A stretch of DNA of 64,000 nucleotides from Pelobates cultripes (GCA_933207985.1 OW240917.1:243515913-243579912), one strand, 5' to 3'; positions 46,501 to 60,455 are shown, counted from the stretch's first letter. Made by a program: numbers and translations. Notes: generated by a model from the sequence alone, not told the origin.

Positions 46501-49500
46501 ACACGCTTACAGGGAACATTGGTTGTGTTCTGTTATATCACTGAAAGCCACTTTCACTGTTTGCAAACGCTGAATACAATTTCAAACTAAGTTGGGGTTT
46601 ACCACCATAAAAAAAAAAAAAAAAAATCACTTTCCTGCCTCTATCCTTTTCAGACATGAATTACATTGTTTATCACATCATTTAGCAATGTTCAGAAAAG
46701 GTATCTTGTGTAATAACCAAACTTGCATAAAGCGAAGTATGCCTTTAAAGGTGTCAATCTTGATCTTTGTACACTTACATATTTCATTATATTCACCGAA
46801 TATTTCCCCCTGTTAATTACAATAAGTGTTTAAACCGCCCACGTTCTAGTGTACAGGATAAATAAGACTGACTGTATTAGTCATTTTCTTTTTTTCTAAT
46901 TTCTCTCATTTACAGCAAAAAACATCCAGACATTCAAAACCACTAAAGTGGAGAAACATGTTGTATACACGGAGTGTAGGGGGGGTTTTAGCTGGAAAAC
47001 ACAACCCATCATTCACAACTAGAACAAATTATTTTATTTACATATGCAAAAGTTAAAAAATAAATAAAAATTCAATTTTTATTTTTAGTGAATAACACTG
47101 ATTATTATTATTATTTCCATCGAGCTCTAATGTACTAAACATTTTGTGCTCCTAGAAGAGGGGGGGTCTGTTTTCACTTGATGTTAAATGATTACAGATA
47201 CACAAACCAAAAGGGCCAGTGGCAGGAAATGCTCCACTTTTTCCATCTGTGAATATCCCCAACTTAGTTCTGGTATTTTTAATATGTACATTGAGATTTT
47301 ACAAAGACGTACATCGAGATTTTACAAAGACGTATTCCTTCATTCTGCATTAGTTTGCAGTGATGACGTTTTGCGTGCAGTAGCCACCTTTGTAACTGCA
47401 TGATACTGCGTTATTCCCTCTGCATGTTTTACAGATACCGTTAGATTTAGCGATATGTTTATGGAACCCACATACAAGCGCTTCCTGTATTGTCTTATGT
47501 CAGGTGTGGGCAGCAGTGACTACTACAGCAACAATTTTATTGATGTTTATGGGAGTTATAGACTGCCTACTCCTGTGTATTGCCATTTAACTCATTTCAG
47601 TCCCATGAAAACTACTCACAGTGTTTTGTACCTGCAGGGAGAGTGGTGGCGTGATTTGTATTTACTTATTTTTACAGTGCTGACGTGTTGTGCGGAAGAG
47701 ACAGTCATCTGTGTGTGATTGTGTATAGTATCAGGATTGTCTCTGTTAACGAATGTGGAATTGTTTGTTTGTCTGCCTGTAACTGATATTTTGTAGTAAA
47801 ATAAAAGTGGTTGTTCTTTCACTAAATACCAAACCGTAAGCTTGTAAAGCTGTTTAAATATGTGCACACATAAGAAATCAAATGTGCATAGATAAAAAAT
47901 ATCTTAAAGGGGCATTCTGATAAGAGCACTACAGCTCATTGTAGTGACTTATGGTGCAGTTAGTGTTTGGGTTCAGTCCTTCTGGCATCAGTCATTTTGT
48001 TTTTTAATCGTTTCACAAAAAGTGAAACCTGTGCAAAATCCATCCATTGAGATCATTAGCACTTACACGTCATCTGTCTATTTCTGGAGAATAAGAAGTC
48101 AAGGTTTAGGAGCTGAGAAGCTAAATGCAAAGACTGCTTGCACTTTAACCCTACAATAGGCTCTAGTGTTTACGATGCCCTGCCTTATAAGGCATTATAT
48201 AGATAACTAAATTAAAAGAAAAAAAACCAATAAACTCCACTCCAATTTGAGAAGCTGCTGCACTTGGACACCAGGAAAAGCCTGGACAGTTGCTGAGTCT
48301 TCGGGCTTTGTGTCCGTGACATACATGATAGGACAATGGATTCCTACATGAAGCATTCGAAGATCATTTGCATGATTAATTAACCAGTCCACAGCTGCTT
48401 CAGCTGCCAACGTATAAAACTAATATGGCTACAAGCTGAGATTTGGACATTCTGCACACGTGGGAACTTCATTCAGCTGTGAAATGAAATGTTCGTTTTC
48501 CTAGTTCCTTGATTTTCAAAATTTTAGTAAGAATAATGGAAAATGAGGAGTCAATCTTCTAACTTTGTTTATTTTTTTATTTTTAAAAAGGTCTTTTGAA
48601 TAATATGATAAAACACTCGATGGCTTCAAAGTCTGCGTATACTAAAATTACATTTCGTAGCGGAGATCCTCTTGCCCCATGAATCTCCATCCTTGTCACA
48701 GCCTTATCCTAACATGATATAATTAAATGATGGTGTCTTACTTTGGATTGTTATACACTCTGCTCCTTACAGTGTAACCTGACTAATACACTATCTTTAA
48801 ACTGTCAGCTTCACTTAAATGGACTTTTTGGTGTAAGAGGTGTAAATAGAGCAAGTTCACTGGATTTAAAAAGCTTTCTGTTCTAATAATTCCATGGTTC
48901 ACAATCCCTGGACCAGAGGACACATGTAGTGATGAGTTAGAATACTGAGCGATTTGGTGAGTGTGCTGTGTTAGGATTTGGTTAGTACGTGTGACTTTGT
49001 ATATGGCTAGGATGTGATTTAGACTCAAAGTAGCCATCTAATAGCCATTACCACCATCAACAACATGTAATAATGATAGTTCTATGTGTTCTTACGCAAT
49101 TTTTCTGTGCCATGGTCTGCACTATTTCAATGTGTACCCTGCATGTTTTCCTGAATTTTTAGCAACTGTATACATTTTTGTATTTGCCTGTATATCTTTG
49201 TGTGTACCTATAATGAGACTAAACCAGCTGGAAAATCAGTATTATCATTAATTATTTTCTAATTTATTTTAAAATAGTCTGTCACTTGCACATCACGTAA
49301 TATAATTGTGCATTATAAGCCTTGATGAAATGTTTATTAAGAAAAACAAATATTGGGAGAAAATATATTTCCTAAATTTAGATATTTCTATTCCTTTGTA
49401 CTTCGTTCTTGCTTGTTACTGGCACATCCAATAATTAAATAATGAAATAATAATATGAAGTATTTTACCAGGAAGCAGTGATTATTGGCTTGCCTGGTTT

Positions 49501-52500
49501 TGTAATATATGCTGAGGTGCAGATATTTCAATTTACTTTAAAAATAAACTTTGATATAAGGCATAAAAGGGAAATAACACAGGTACATAATTGTAATATG
49601 TAAGCTGGTCAGTCATCATCTTACTACCTAGTGTGAAACCACAAATCCATCCCCCAGTCTCATACGCTTTCTCGCTCTCTCTCCCTCACTAACTGGGCCA
49701 TCAGACTGATGAAGCTGCTAGTTCCGAATCCGTAGCATCTTGTCGCAGTCCGGACAGTATGGGGATCTATGCTCCAGACAGTGATTGTTATGAAGTTCTC
49801 ACTGTCATAGGTGGGTTTGACATTATCTGTACAGTCTAGGCCAAATGGCTGTGAATGTTGTAGTACAGGAGGTAAAGCATCACCGATTCTTTTCAAGCAC
49901 CGACAGATAGCATCATGCGGAGGAAAATGTAGAGGGATAGTTCAAAGAGACTGATGAGTCTGTTGAATGTATATAGGACATTCTACATTATTTGAATTAT
50001 ACGATTCTTATTGGGTGAACACACAGAGCCGCCAATCGGAATACAATTTTGATTTCAAGAAAAAAATACTCCTTTTAAGTAATATTATTTTTATTTGTTA
50101 TATACTGTAAAGAAATACACCATATTGAACACTGTGCATTTGCTGCATATCTCCTTCTTCCCAGATTCTGCAATTGGACTGGCTCAGACCAGAATGTGAC
50201 TCGGACAGTCATGATCTTCACTTACAGGAACACTGCAAGCACAATAACGGTTATAGTGAGCTGCAGTAATTATGGTGCTTGGAGAGCCCCTGTTTCTATA
50301 TCACTGCGGAGCTTATTCTGTAAGCCGTGCTTTAGTGTTCCACAATATAAAGCTAAAATTTGACATTTTGTACAATTTTTTTATTTTTATTTTTTTAAAC
50401 GTCATATTTATTTTGAGTAAAAAGGCATTCAGTGACCACAAAAGGCTAGGGATTGACTGAGTGACGTGTTAGTTCCTGGGTTGATCAGGTGTAACTAGAG
50501 GTGCCAAAATAGACCTTTAAATAAGAGTTGTGGTATTTGACCATTATCTTTATGGACTAATAAAGGAATGGCAAATATAAATAGGAAAAACAGGGGTATT
50601 ACAGACGGTTCTCCTGCTTCGTGCCATAGTCTATAACCTTTGGTATGTACAGTGTATTAATCACTTTTTTTTCCCCCCACTCAGGGAAAGGTTTTGAGGA
50701 GCTGATGACGGTGAATTTAGCACGTTACAAACCTTCCGGAGAGTATGTTTGTATCAGGAGGGTGAATATGGAGTCCTGTACCAATGACATGGTATCTTTC
50801 CTACAGGTAAAATAATTACTTGTCTTTTGCCATGTGTACGAAATCTTATCAGAGGAGAGCATAAAGAAAGAGTGGAAGGAGATGTTGGAGTCAGTGATGT
50901 TTTTGCCTACCTTGTTGGCCAAAATAGGAGACACTAAGGGTTCCAAGGAATAAAATACATTGTAGTCAAAGCTAGCTGAACTGGAGAATGTTAGCCTAAA
51001 ATATATTCCCACGGTCAGTTCCCAGTTTAAAAACCCCGCGAGTGTCTCACAATACTTTATATCTACTTTAATTTTATTTATTTTACAAACCTTACACGCA
51101 TATAGAGACATACAAAAGCATGCTGTGCAATATTATTTATGTTGTACCCGTAGAAGGTAAAGTCATTCACCACTCAGTGTAGGATATTGCATCTTACTGG
51201 TGTGGGTTCTCAACATCCTGTTTTGTGATTCTGTCTTTTTCCTCAGACTGAACTCCATGTGTCCAAGTTGTTCAACCATCCCAATATTCTTCCCTACAGA
51301 GCTACCTTCATAGCAGATAATGAGCTTTGGGTTGTGACCCCCTTTATGGCATATGGTAAGGGGGACTGTGACCTTGAATTGAGTTAAGGGTATGATTAGC
51401 AAGTATGATAGCAGGTTGTGATTAGATAAACCAGCACTCGTCTAATATGAAAGTAACTGGGATTTTAGTAGTTAATCATATTGGAGAAGCTCACAGCTTC
51501 TCAAGGTTTGGCAGCTTTGAAGTTGCAGTGAGCGGCTTAATTGGTACCCATATTATCTGGTAACAACAACTTGCTTTCTCATGTGGAGGTAACGAGGAGG
51601 CCGTAGAGATGAGTTTTACATATTAGTCCTGAAAGCAGAATGTTTGGGTTTTTCCGTCAGGTTCAGCCAAAGATCTAATTTCTACACATTTCACTGATGG
51701 AATGAGTGAGCTTGCCATCGCTTACATCCTTTTGGGGGTCCTGAAAGCGTTGGACTACATTCATCATATGGGATATGTGCACAGGTAAAACAGAAAAATA
51801 ACTGATTTCCTGTCCCTTAACTCTCTTCTGTCTGTCTGTTGGGGGCGCTAGTATGTTTCATAGATTTTTTTTTTTTTTTATCAGCGTGCAATTCTAGTGT
51901 CTCCATTTGTTCTTATTTGCAGGAGTGTGAAGGCAAGTCACATTCTGATTTCAGTGGATGGGAAGGTTTATCTTTCTGGCCTACGGAGTATCCTCAGTAT
52001 GATAAATCATGGACAGCGTGTTAAAGTGGTTCATGACTTCCCTAAGCACAGTGCCCGAGTTCTCCCCTGGCTTAGCCCTGAGGTCTTACAGCAGGTAAAG
52101 AATGAAGCATACTCCATAGTGTCAAACCGGGAATTAAATCAATATTAAAGTGGATCTGTCACCCTCTCCCCGCAGCAAAAAATAAGCATTTCATAAAATC
52201 TTTACGAAATGCTTATAAAGACTGTGTTGGAATTTCACTGAAATTTCAACCCATTCAAACAATATCATAGGGACTACTTTGTCGTATGTATTTTAATTAC
52301 GCTTGACAAAATAATGGAGCTGCTGATGTCTGAGGAAAAGCAGGCTCTGTCTATGGAGGATTTTGCAATCTCATGGGATCCTTCATAGACATCAGTTTTG
52401 TACTCTCACGCACTGGCATCGGTTCCTGGCAGATGAAGCAACAGGAGCCAAGAAGGACCTCACAGAAGCAGATGGCAGCAACTGCAACGGACAGGCTCAG

Positions 52501-55468
52501 GTAAGTACAAACTACTTGGGGCCACTAGAATGCAAGTAGAGTAATCACCACCTGGGGTCTTTGCAAAATATGCAAAGACCCCAGAAGGTGACAGAGCCAC
52601 TTTAAGAATAACTTTGTCACACTGATGTGTGTTCTTTTTCATCTAAAACAGAACCTTCAGGGATATGACGCCAAATCTGATATATACAGTGTGGGGATCA
52701 CAGCATGTGAGCTTGCCAATGGCCATGTGCCATTTAAAGACATGCCCGCCACACAGGTAATATGTACTCATTATTATATCCACATTGACGTCTTTACACC
52801 ACATGTAAGTCTTTGTCACTGCTTACCCTTTTCTGCTCCACCTCAGATGCTCCTGGAGAAGTTAAACGGTACAGTTCCTTGTTTGCTTGACACTGCTACC
52901 ATTCCTGCCTCCGAACTAACTATGAAAACCTCACGCTCAGGAGCCGACTCTGGCATAGGAGAGGGGACCTCCTGTCGTCCTTCTAATGGGGAGCCGTCAA
53001 TGCACCCTTATAACCGAAGCTTCTCCTCTCACTTTCATAACTTGGTAGAGCAATGTCTGCAGAGGAACCCTGATCTCAGGTGAGAGGTGCTTGGAGCAGG
53101 TATAAGACTCCTCTGGTAAAGCTCTGTATGTCTTAAGTCCCTGGCGTGACCCATACAGTGTGTACATATACATGGCATTATTTTAGGATGCACAAAATTA
53201 CCTTTCTATTTATTTTAATAAGCTGGATCTGTGAATCCAAACTGGTGACTTTTAGACTATTGGCCCAGCCCAGCTAGATCTTAAACATCAAAATCTATCA
53301 TTTGTTAATCTAAAATATTGGATGTGCTAAATGTAAATGAATATTTAGCGCAATCTATGAAGAATCTGGAGAATTTTGCAGTTCTGTTTGGTTCAGTTGT
53401 ACCTGGACAAAATTGTCTATAAGCTACAAATGCTTGGTAACCTATTCATCATGGAGGACTGCATAGTAACACATAATATGCTTGGCATATTCTTCCAGCT
53501 GAATTGGCAGATAATGCTGTTTCACTGATTTCTAATCTAAAAATGGGAAGCTTTGTTTCCAGCTCCAGACTGGACGGATCACTTGGTTTTACCAAAGAAC
53601 AGATTGTTAAGATGTAATTGATTTTAATTATATCACTTTAAACTTTGCTTATAATAACAAATAACAAAATATACATTTAAAAAACAAAAATGGTGTAAAT
53701 CTGGAGAATATCTCCCCACAAATGCCAATTACATGTGAACATGTAAAATAATGGGTTTGGTGTAAATGTCCGTGTCACTGTAATAGATCTGTATGGATTT
53801 TCTTCTATAAAGACATTGTTTAGTGCTTGAGTACCGTATATACTCGAGTATAAGACGAGTTTTTCGGCACATTTTTTGTGCTGAAAAAGCACCACTCGTC
53901 TTATACTCGAGTCAAGGTCTGTATTTTGGCAACATACATTGCCATAATACAGACCAGGACCGCTGGGCTCGTTACAAGCCCAGCGGTCCTGTTGGGGGCT
54001 GGCAGCAAGCTGTTACTTACTTTTACAGCAGCTCCTGTCAGCTACCTTCACCTCCGTGCAGCTCCCCTGTCAACTCCGTTCTGCCCACAGTGTAAGTCTT
54101 GCGACACCCGCGGCCTTCAGTGCCGTGGCAACGCTCCGCGCGGCACGCAGACCGCGAGACTTAGACTGTGTAAACGTCCATAGCCTCTGTATTAGGATCC
54201 TCAATTGAAATAACCTATTTTGCTAAAATTCTACTTATTCTATCTATTATAATGGTTGATGGCTCTAGTAAAAGCGCCAGCTTACATCCAACTGATTCTC
54301 CGATTCCACGTACACTGGTGTAATATACATCCTTTCTCGTTTACAGGCCAAACGCTGGCACCCTCCTCAATCATTCCTTCTTCAAACAGGTGAGGATCCC
54401 ATGAATTGGATGACAGACTATGACCAATGTGAAATTTATAGATGCTCCTTTTATGAAAGAAAAAAAACCCACTAAAAATGGGGCTCTACCTAGATTTATA
54501 ATGGAGAATTTACACTTCCACATTATCTTCACCTTTGTCAAACCTGAGCGACAGTGATTGGCTGGGACAGGCTAGATCGGTACTTCAGCCAATCACTGCT
54601 AGCCATGTTGTTTGGGGGTTTTTTTTGTTTTGTTTTTTTGGTCAGACTAAATAGTTTAGGAAAATAATACAGAGGGTTGTTTCCATTGACTCTTGGCACC
54701 GTTAATCAATACATGAAAAAATTTATTTAAAAATTAAAAACTTGGCTACTTTTCCATTCATGTATTTTGGCTTAATATGTGCATACCCTCATTTTACATT
54801 TGCATCAGAAAACAATATAGTGATACTGTTCTGATGGTTGTGAGTGAAATACAGATACCAGAATTTTTAGACTTTTTTTTACGGCTGAACGTGAAGCAGC
54901 AATTTAGACACCCTAACAGCCTCATTACAATGAAGTTGTTATGATGCAAGAAAATCCTGGCTTTGTCTTACCATAACAGATTAAAGCAACAGTGAACGGT
55001 TTATCCCCAAAGTCTCGAAGTCGTCGACCGATCACTCTGACCCTCCACTTCCTTTGAAAATCTAAAGCTTAAATCTGGAAGCCCTTGGACAGGACACGGC
55101 TAATAGACTGAGAGCGTCAACTGTCGCTCTCAACCTATGACTAGCTTCCCATTCAGAAAAGTGTCCGGTCCAAAGCTTCCTGTTTTCAGGAAGCCTCAGA
55201 CCTTCAGAGGTTGTGGAGGGACCGAGCGTAGCTTGAGAGATTGTTTTTATTTAATATAACCTCTGGTAATACCTATCGCCTCAATCAACAATCCTTTTCA
55301 TTGTGTAACTTGCAGATAAAGCGCAGGGCATGTGAAGCACTTCCGGAGCTCCTGCGGCCTGTTTCACCAATCACCAACTTCGAGGGAGCACAATGTTCGG
55401 ATCCCCAGGGCATGGCAGGAGTGGTATCCAGCTTGGAGCAGCTTGATGTGGAGGACTGGGACTTTTAA
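43586..55468 (+). CDS. STRADA: STRADA, LKB1-activating pseudokinase
   Basis: STE20-family pseudokinase that, with MO25 (CAB39), binds and activates the tumour suppressor LKB1/STK11 in the cytoplasm upstream of AMPK. Twelve coding exons give 421 residues (human longest form 431): 43586-43597, 44735-44792, 45090-45118, 49705-49810, 50685-50806, 51247-51355, 51661-51784, 51923-52094, 52652-52756, 52847-53079, 54347-54389 and 55316-55468. Pseudokinase changes are visible: the VAIK lysine is replaced (YVCIRRVN), HRD reads HRS ([15 protein letters not shown]) and DFG reads GLR (VYLSGLRS). The APE-like [10 protein letters not shown] and the alphaF block [17 protein letters not shown] are intact. The C-terminus EDWDF corresponds to the WEF motif that docks MO25. 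The 29-bp micro-exon and the exon at 49705 ([12 protein letters not shown]) are less conserved but join in phase. Confidence 0.96.
43874..44226. mobile_element. Probable TTAA-type MITE
   Basis: TTAAAGGGACGTTCTAGGCA at the left, and GTTTGTATTCCTAACGTTAG close to a TTAA at the right, in a STRADA intron. Diverged; the right edge is uncertain. Confidence 0.5.
45119..49704. other. Large STRADA intron
   Basis: 4.6-kb intron between the 29-bp micro-exon and the exon at 49705. It holds the hAT MITE at 45577-45706 and a TTAA-like fragment near 47905. The rest is AT-rich with no recognised gene; frames here are short and unlike known proteins. Confidence 0.7.
45577..45706. mobile_element. Palindromic hAT-like MITE with perfect 8-bp TSD
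   Basis: CAGGCTTTCTCAAACTCCGG ... GGAGTTTGGGGAAGCCTG, flanked by GTCTGGTT on both sides (45569-45576 and 45707-45714). Nearly palindromic throughout. Confidence 0.9.
52145..52605. mobile_element. TTAA-flanked MITE
   Basis: TTAAAGTGGATCTGTCACC and its inverted copy GGTGACAGAGCCACTTTAA bound 461 bp in a STRADA intron, 50 bp after one exon and 47 bp before the next. Confidence 0.85.
53841..53990. repeat. Three adjacent hairpins (dispersed repeat end)
   Basis: Three stem-loops in a row: 53841-53912 (TACTCGAGTATAAGACGAGT arm, small bulge), 53916-53955 (GGTCTGTATTTTGGCAA arm, one mismatch) and 53956-53990 (AGGACCGCTGGGCT arm, perfect 14 bp). Probably one end of a transposon; GC-rich sequence continues to about 54180. 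In a STRADA intron. Confidence 0.75.
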
Positions 55469-57116
55469 GGGATCGAGGGCCATTGAAAGCCTGTTCATGT
55501 TTACACTGCACAGACCCCAGGGGTTTGCACTTCGGATTGGAGTGGGTGGAGGGGTGCATGAAATGAAACTTTTCAACACCACAAGTCTTAGAAATCATTG
55601 CACCGTGCCTAGCGATGGGGTTAACCGTTGATGTGGCAGCACTTGACTATACTTTGTAAAGTGTCCCCCCTCTTAACCTCACACTTTTCATCTCCTATAT
55701 GTTTAAAGTGGACCGGTTACCAAAAATCACTTTACATTAAGTGTATAAAGACTGTCTGACAAGGTTGTTCACTCAACTGAGAATCCAAAGTAAATTTTAA
55801 CTTTAAAGCCAAACTATCCAAACTGGAGAGATTCTAAGTCCGCTATGCATCCAGTTCGACTACTTTTGGCCTTAAATTTACAATTCACTTTGAATTGTTA
55901 CTTTAATTGTTAATCCTGTGAGTGTTGTATTTTTTTTTTATCAGCGGTTTAAGTTACTTTACTTGTAAATTTCAGACTTTTATAAAAACAAAAAAACAAA
56001 AAAAACACCACTTTTTTCCCCACCACTCTTCTTCAGGACCGGTCGAATTCACTGCTCACAAAACTAAAGCGATGACCAATCAGTCGGAAGCAATGAAAGA
56101 TTTCAGACAGTAAAAGGCAGGTAGCTTGCGTTTCACATTAAACCGCTCTGACTGCTGAATGTTGTTTTTCCCCAGCATCTATATGTCAAGTTTTGGTTAA
56201 TGTTATTTTATTTCCTTTTAGCACTTAATGAGTTTCCACTGTTCTTTAGCGGTTAGGCCTGTTTAACCAATGGGGTTTCTAACCTTCATTCCAGCATTAA
56301 AATCAGGTCAACGTTTATGACGGTCATTTTTGCACACTTTCTCAATGTCTTGTTTTCATTGTGATGTAGTCAAGATCTGTCTTAACTCTTTCAGGACTGG
56401 GCATATCTCACATCCGACTTAAAGGGATTTTTTTTTCTTTATCTTTCTACTTAGCTATTTATTTATTATCTCCTATTTACTTGCTACTCTTGTCATTAGA
56501 CATTAATATGAGGCTCTTGAGACCTAACGTCAATCATTTCTGCTTCTGTAGCCATAGTAATTGGATTCTCTAGTATGCATTTTCATTTGAGTTGCCATTT
56601 TTCTTATTCATAACTTTTTATAAAAAAAAACAACTTTTTACTGTACATTAAAATAGGCAGTGTGGCAACACTAAAGTAAGCTATGATCAATATACAATCC
56701 CGTTACAACACTGTTTTTGTCTCTGGAATTTTTTTGCTTTTCTGGATTGGAGATTTCTCTTTTCTCGTGAGAGAAAAATGACAGAGTAGTTGGAACCAAA
56801 GAGGAAAAAGGATGGATCCAGTCCATCCGAGAATGCATCAATTCCCCTCATACCTAGGGAAGGATGGCTTGCCTAGGAGAAACCCAATATACACCCAACC
56901 CTCCAGGTCTAGTATGTTAATCCATACATAAGTATGTCTTGAAATAGGTGTGTTCATACTTTCAAATGGGGATGTTTGACGTGTCCTTTTATGGCATTTG
57001 GTTTGATAATTTATTCGTAGGTCCTGCTTTTTTCCCCATTGGGAATGTTTAACACAATGGAATCAGAGGGATTACGATATATAAACAAGACACTGTTACA
57101 CACTTCCTGTTGCCAA

Positions 57117-57126
57117 AATAAATAAA
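57117..57126 (+). other. STRADA polyadenylation signal
   Basis: Overlapping AATAAATAAA, about 1.65 kb after the stop at 55468. A second AATAAA lies at 57213-57218. The 3'UTR also contains ATTTATTTATT (about 56456-56466), an AU-rich element motif. Confidence 0.5.
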
Positions 57127-57924
57127 CTTTAGATGTTTCACCTATTCCTTTTGCCATTTGTGTGAATGAGCTCTGTTTTCACAGACCTAAACCTCATCTG
57201 TTTACTGTCTGCAATAAAATATATATATATATGCACACCTCAACCAACTTTGCTTCCCCTTGTACATTCCACTACGTCTTAGATAAATTCCGAGCACAAA
57301 TATAAATATATATATATTATAGTCTGTGCTTGCGCAATCGTCATACCATGTGTAATTATTTGGATATGTACTGAGCATAGCTTCCTACTGCGAGGAGAGT
57401 CAGGTTCAAAGCTTACCTTCATAATAAACCATATGTATGGTGATGGCGAGTCTTAAAGGAACATTCCATTTAATGTAACTATTTAGTAGATATACCCCCA
57501 TAGAAGACATGCATGTTTTCTTTGGGGATATATGAAAAAAACAGCTTCTAAAACTACCAACCCTTCCCTCAAGGACATGACCAATCAAATTGAGAAGTTC
57601 TTGCTGGAGCTATAAGCACTAACGATAGTGACTTTCTTATGCTTATCGACAGACTTGAGATTGACTTTGGTCCCAATTGAAATTCAGCCGAATTTTGATA
57701 GGGTTGGTGTCTTTTCGAATTTCTGAATCGAAATGTACCCAAATTCCACAGTGTAATAGAGGATCATTTTGGTCGACTTGGAGTTTACAATTTGACCATT
57801 TTAAGTATACTTCTCAATGTTGTATAACAGCATATTTGCTACTTCCTTTAATTCTGTGGAAAACATCTCCCCCGCTGTCTTAAGGGACACCTATTGAAAT
57901 TGTCTTTTTTGGGACAGTTTATAA

Positions 57925-58690
57925 AAGTGTCAGACTACAAATCCATTTTTACTTCAAACAATGTAGATGGATAATAGGACTCCTCCGCGTCCTCAACAAT
58001 ATACAGGAAAATAAAATCTCAAAGTCGTATTGTTCATACACCAAGAATATGAAGAGTTGTGATTTATGCCTTTGATTGTAGGCTTATCATACTCAGATGT
58101 TTCCAGCAGAATGAATGGGCATGTGGGAGAGCAATAAACACAAATAGTGTAATATTGTTAAATGCCACCTACAGAATGTTCAGAAATAATAGGCTCAGCA
58201 GATCGGAGATGGTGATTCTCCACAGTGAATTAAGTAGATAGCCACCTCTTGTTTCTGCTTCCAGGTGGATGTCTATGGTTTCTTTTTCACCAACCTCTTC
58301 CTTATCACAAAACCAGTGAAGAAAGCTTCCGGCGCAGTACTTTCAGAGGTTCTTGGCACATCTTACTCCTATGGTATTCCTTCTTGTTGGGCAGGAGTCA
58401 GGTTTTGTCCCTCGTTACTCCCAATCAGCAACTTACATTCATAGTCCTCTGGCTACCTCCACAGCCATTTTTTTTTTTTTATTTAACAATATTACACTGT
58501 TATGTGTTTCTCTCCCACATGCCCATTCATTCTTCTGGAAACCTCAAACTCTGAGTAGGATATGCCTACAATCAAGGGAATGTTTGAGTGCACAAATCAC
58601 AACTCTTCATATTCTTGGTATATGAACAATACTACTCTGAGTATTTTATTTTCCTGGAGATAATGTGTAGACTACAAATCCACAAAGTAT
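57925..58690. mobile_element. Fold-back element with long inverted arms
   Basis: Left arm about 58009-58141 and right arm about 58498-58655 are diverged reverse complements (for example GGGCATGTGGGAGAG against CTCTCCCACATGCCC, and ATATGAAGAGTTGTGATTT against AAATCACAACTCTTCATAT). Outer ends share AGACTACAAATCCA. The middle 350 bp is single-copy and non-coding. Confidence 0.7.
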
Positions 58691-58806
58691 TTCAGCAGGC
58701 CTAAGTACTTTGTGTTACAAATGAATACATACAAAACAAGGTGAACAGTGCTAGAGCTTCAAATTACGTAAGAAGAAGGAGAGGGTAATTTCCAAAACTA
58801 TGTATC

Positions 58807-59393
58807 TTAAAGGGACACCATAGTCACCAGAACAACTACAGCTTATTGAATTTGTTCTGGTGAGTAGAATCATTACCTTCAGGCTTTTTGCTGTAAACAC
58901 TGTCTTTTCAGAGAAAATGCAGTGTTTACATTACAGCCTAGTGATAACCTCACTGGCCACTCCTTAGATGGCTGTTAGAGATCCTTCCTGGGTCATGGCT
59001 GCCTAAAATGCATCCAAACATTCAGTGTCTCCTCCCTCTGCATGCAGACACTGAACTTTCCTCATAGAGATTCATTGATTCAATTCATCTCTATGAGGAG
59101 ATGCTGATTGGCCAGGGCTGTGTTTGAATCATGCTGGCTCTGCCCCTGATCTGCCTCTTTGTCAGTCTCAGCCAATCCTATGGGGAAGCATTGTGATTGG
59201 ATCAGGCCACCACTTCTGATGTCAGCAGACTGCTTGTTTTTCTGAGTCTAACAGCATGCAGAGTTACAGCTTCAGGCTTGAATACAGTAAATGTTTTTAC
59301 TATATTTATAGAGGCATGAGGGGCCCAGATGGTGGTTTTAACACTAAAGGGTCAGGAATAAGTTTGTGTTCCTGATCCTATAGTGATCCTTGA
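58807..59393. mobile_element. TTAA-type MITE, family B
   Basis: TTAAAGGGACACCATAGTCA at the left. The right end (CCTATAGTGATCCTTGAA) has lost its TTAA. Interior AAACACTGTCTTTTCAGAGA is shared with other copies. Confidence 0.75.
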
Positions 59394-59721
59394 AAAGGAA
59401 AAAACTAAATAGTACAGTGTATTAACAAATAGTGCAGATATTTATAGTGTTCCTTTGGCATGATTTGTTAATATGCAGCACTATTATTTTGTTTAGGTTT
59501 TTTTTCCCTTTAAGATACATATTTTTGGAAATCACCCTCTCCCTCTACGTATATAATTTGAAGCTACATCGCGGTTCACTTTTTTTTTTTTTTTGTATTG
59601 ATTTGTATTCTACAAGGGAGGGCGAACTCCTTGTTATTGAACTGCAGCTATTATACCAGATAGAGAATGCTTATTTTGTTTACAGTGAAGTACTTTGTGT
59701 ACCTGACCTTATAGCGTTCCT

Positions 59722-60268
59722 TTAATGGAACACTCCAGACACACAAACATGTATACCTGACCTTAGTGTTAAAAACACTGGCTCCCCTAAATATAGTAAA
59801 ATCTTAATTTTTGTTCCAGTCTGCTGATGCTGGCTCTGCCCCGATTGGTCCCTTGACTGACAGAATTTATAAACTAATTTAATCACAATGCTTTTCCAGA
59901 GGAAAGCATTGGATTGGCTGATCTTGTCAATTCTGATAGTCTCAGCCAAGGAGGCAGGCCAGAACAGAGCCAAACACCACCGTGGTCAATCAGCACCTCC
60001 TCATTGAGTTGCATTGAATCAATGCATCTCTATGGGGAAAGTTCAGTGTCTCCATGCAAAGGGTGGAGACACTGAATGTCAGCACTGCCCCAGGGAGCTC
60101 CTCTAGTAGCCATGTGAGGAGTGGACACTGGAGGTGTCCTTAGGCTGTAATGTAAACACTGCCTTTTCTCTGAAAAGACTGTTTACTGCAAAAAGCCTGA
60201 ATGGATTATACTCACCAGAACAACTCAATTAAGCTGTAGTTGTTCTGGTGACTATAGTGTCCCTTTAA
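59722..60268 (-). mobile_element. TTAA-flanked MITE, family B (reversed)
   Basis: Starts TTAATGGAACACTCCAGAC and ends TGACTATAGTGTCCCTTTAA. It lies 190 bp beyond the RNF113 stop. Confidence 0.8.
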
Positions 60269-60410
60269 TGCATAATATTTACAGGGTGCACATGATGTAA
60301 TGGTTCTTGGAATGTTCTTTTTAAGCTTATAAATGTGAGATCATTGTTTAAACGTAAATACATAAGTTATTCTCAGTCAGTTCAAGTGTTTGTTGTTTTT
60401 TGTAGAAACC

Positions 60411-60416
60411 TTTAAT
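60411..60416 (-). other. RNF113 polyadenylation signal
   Basis: ATTAAA on the minus strand, 40 bases after the stop codon at 60456-60458, implying a very short 3'UTR. Confidence 0.5.
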
Positions 60417-60455
60417 TCATTACAAAAACACTATATACAGGAAATATCTGCTGAG

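Larger units (their letters stand above)
57220..60400. other. STRADA-RNF113 spacer (tail-to-tail)
   Basis: Between two convergent genes. It contains a large inverted repeat (about 57925-58690) and two family B MITEs (58807-59393 and 59722-60268). No gene recognised. Confidence 0.65.
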
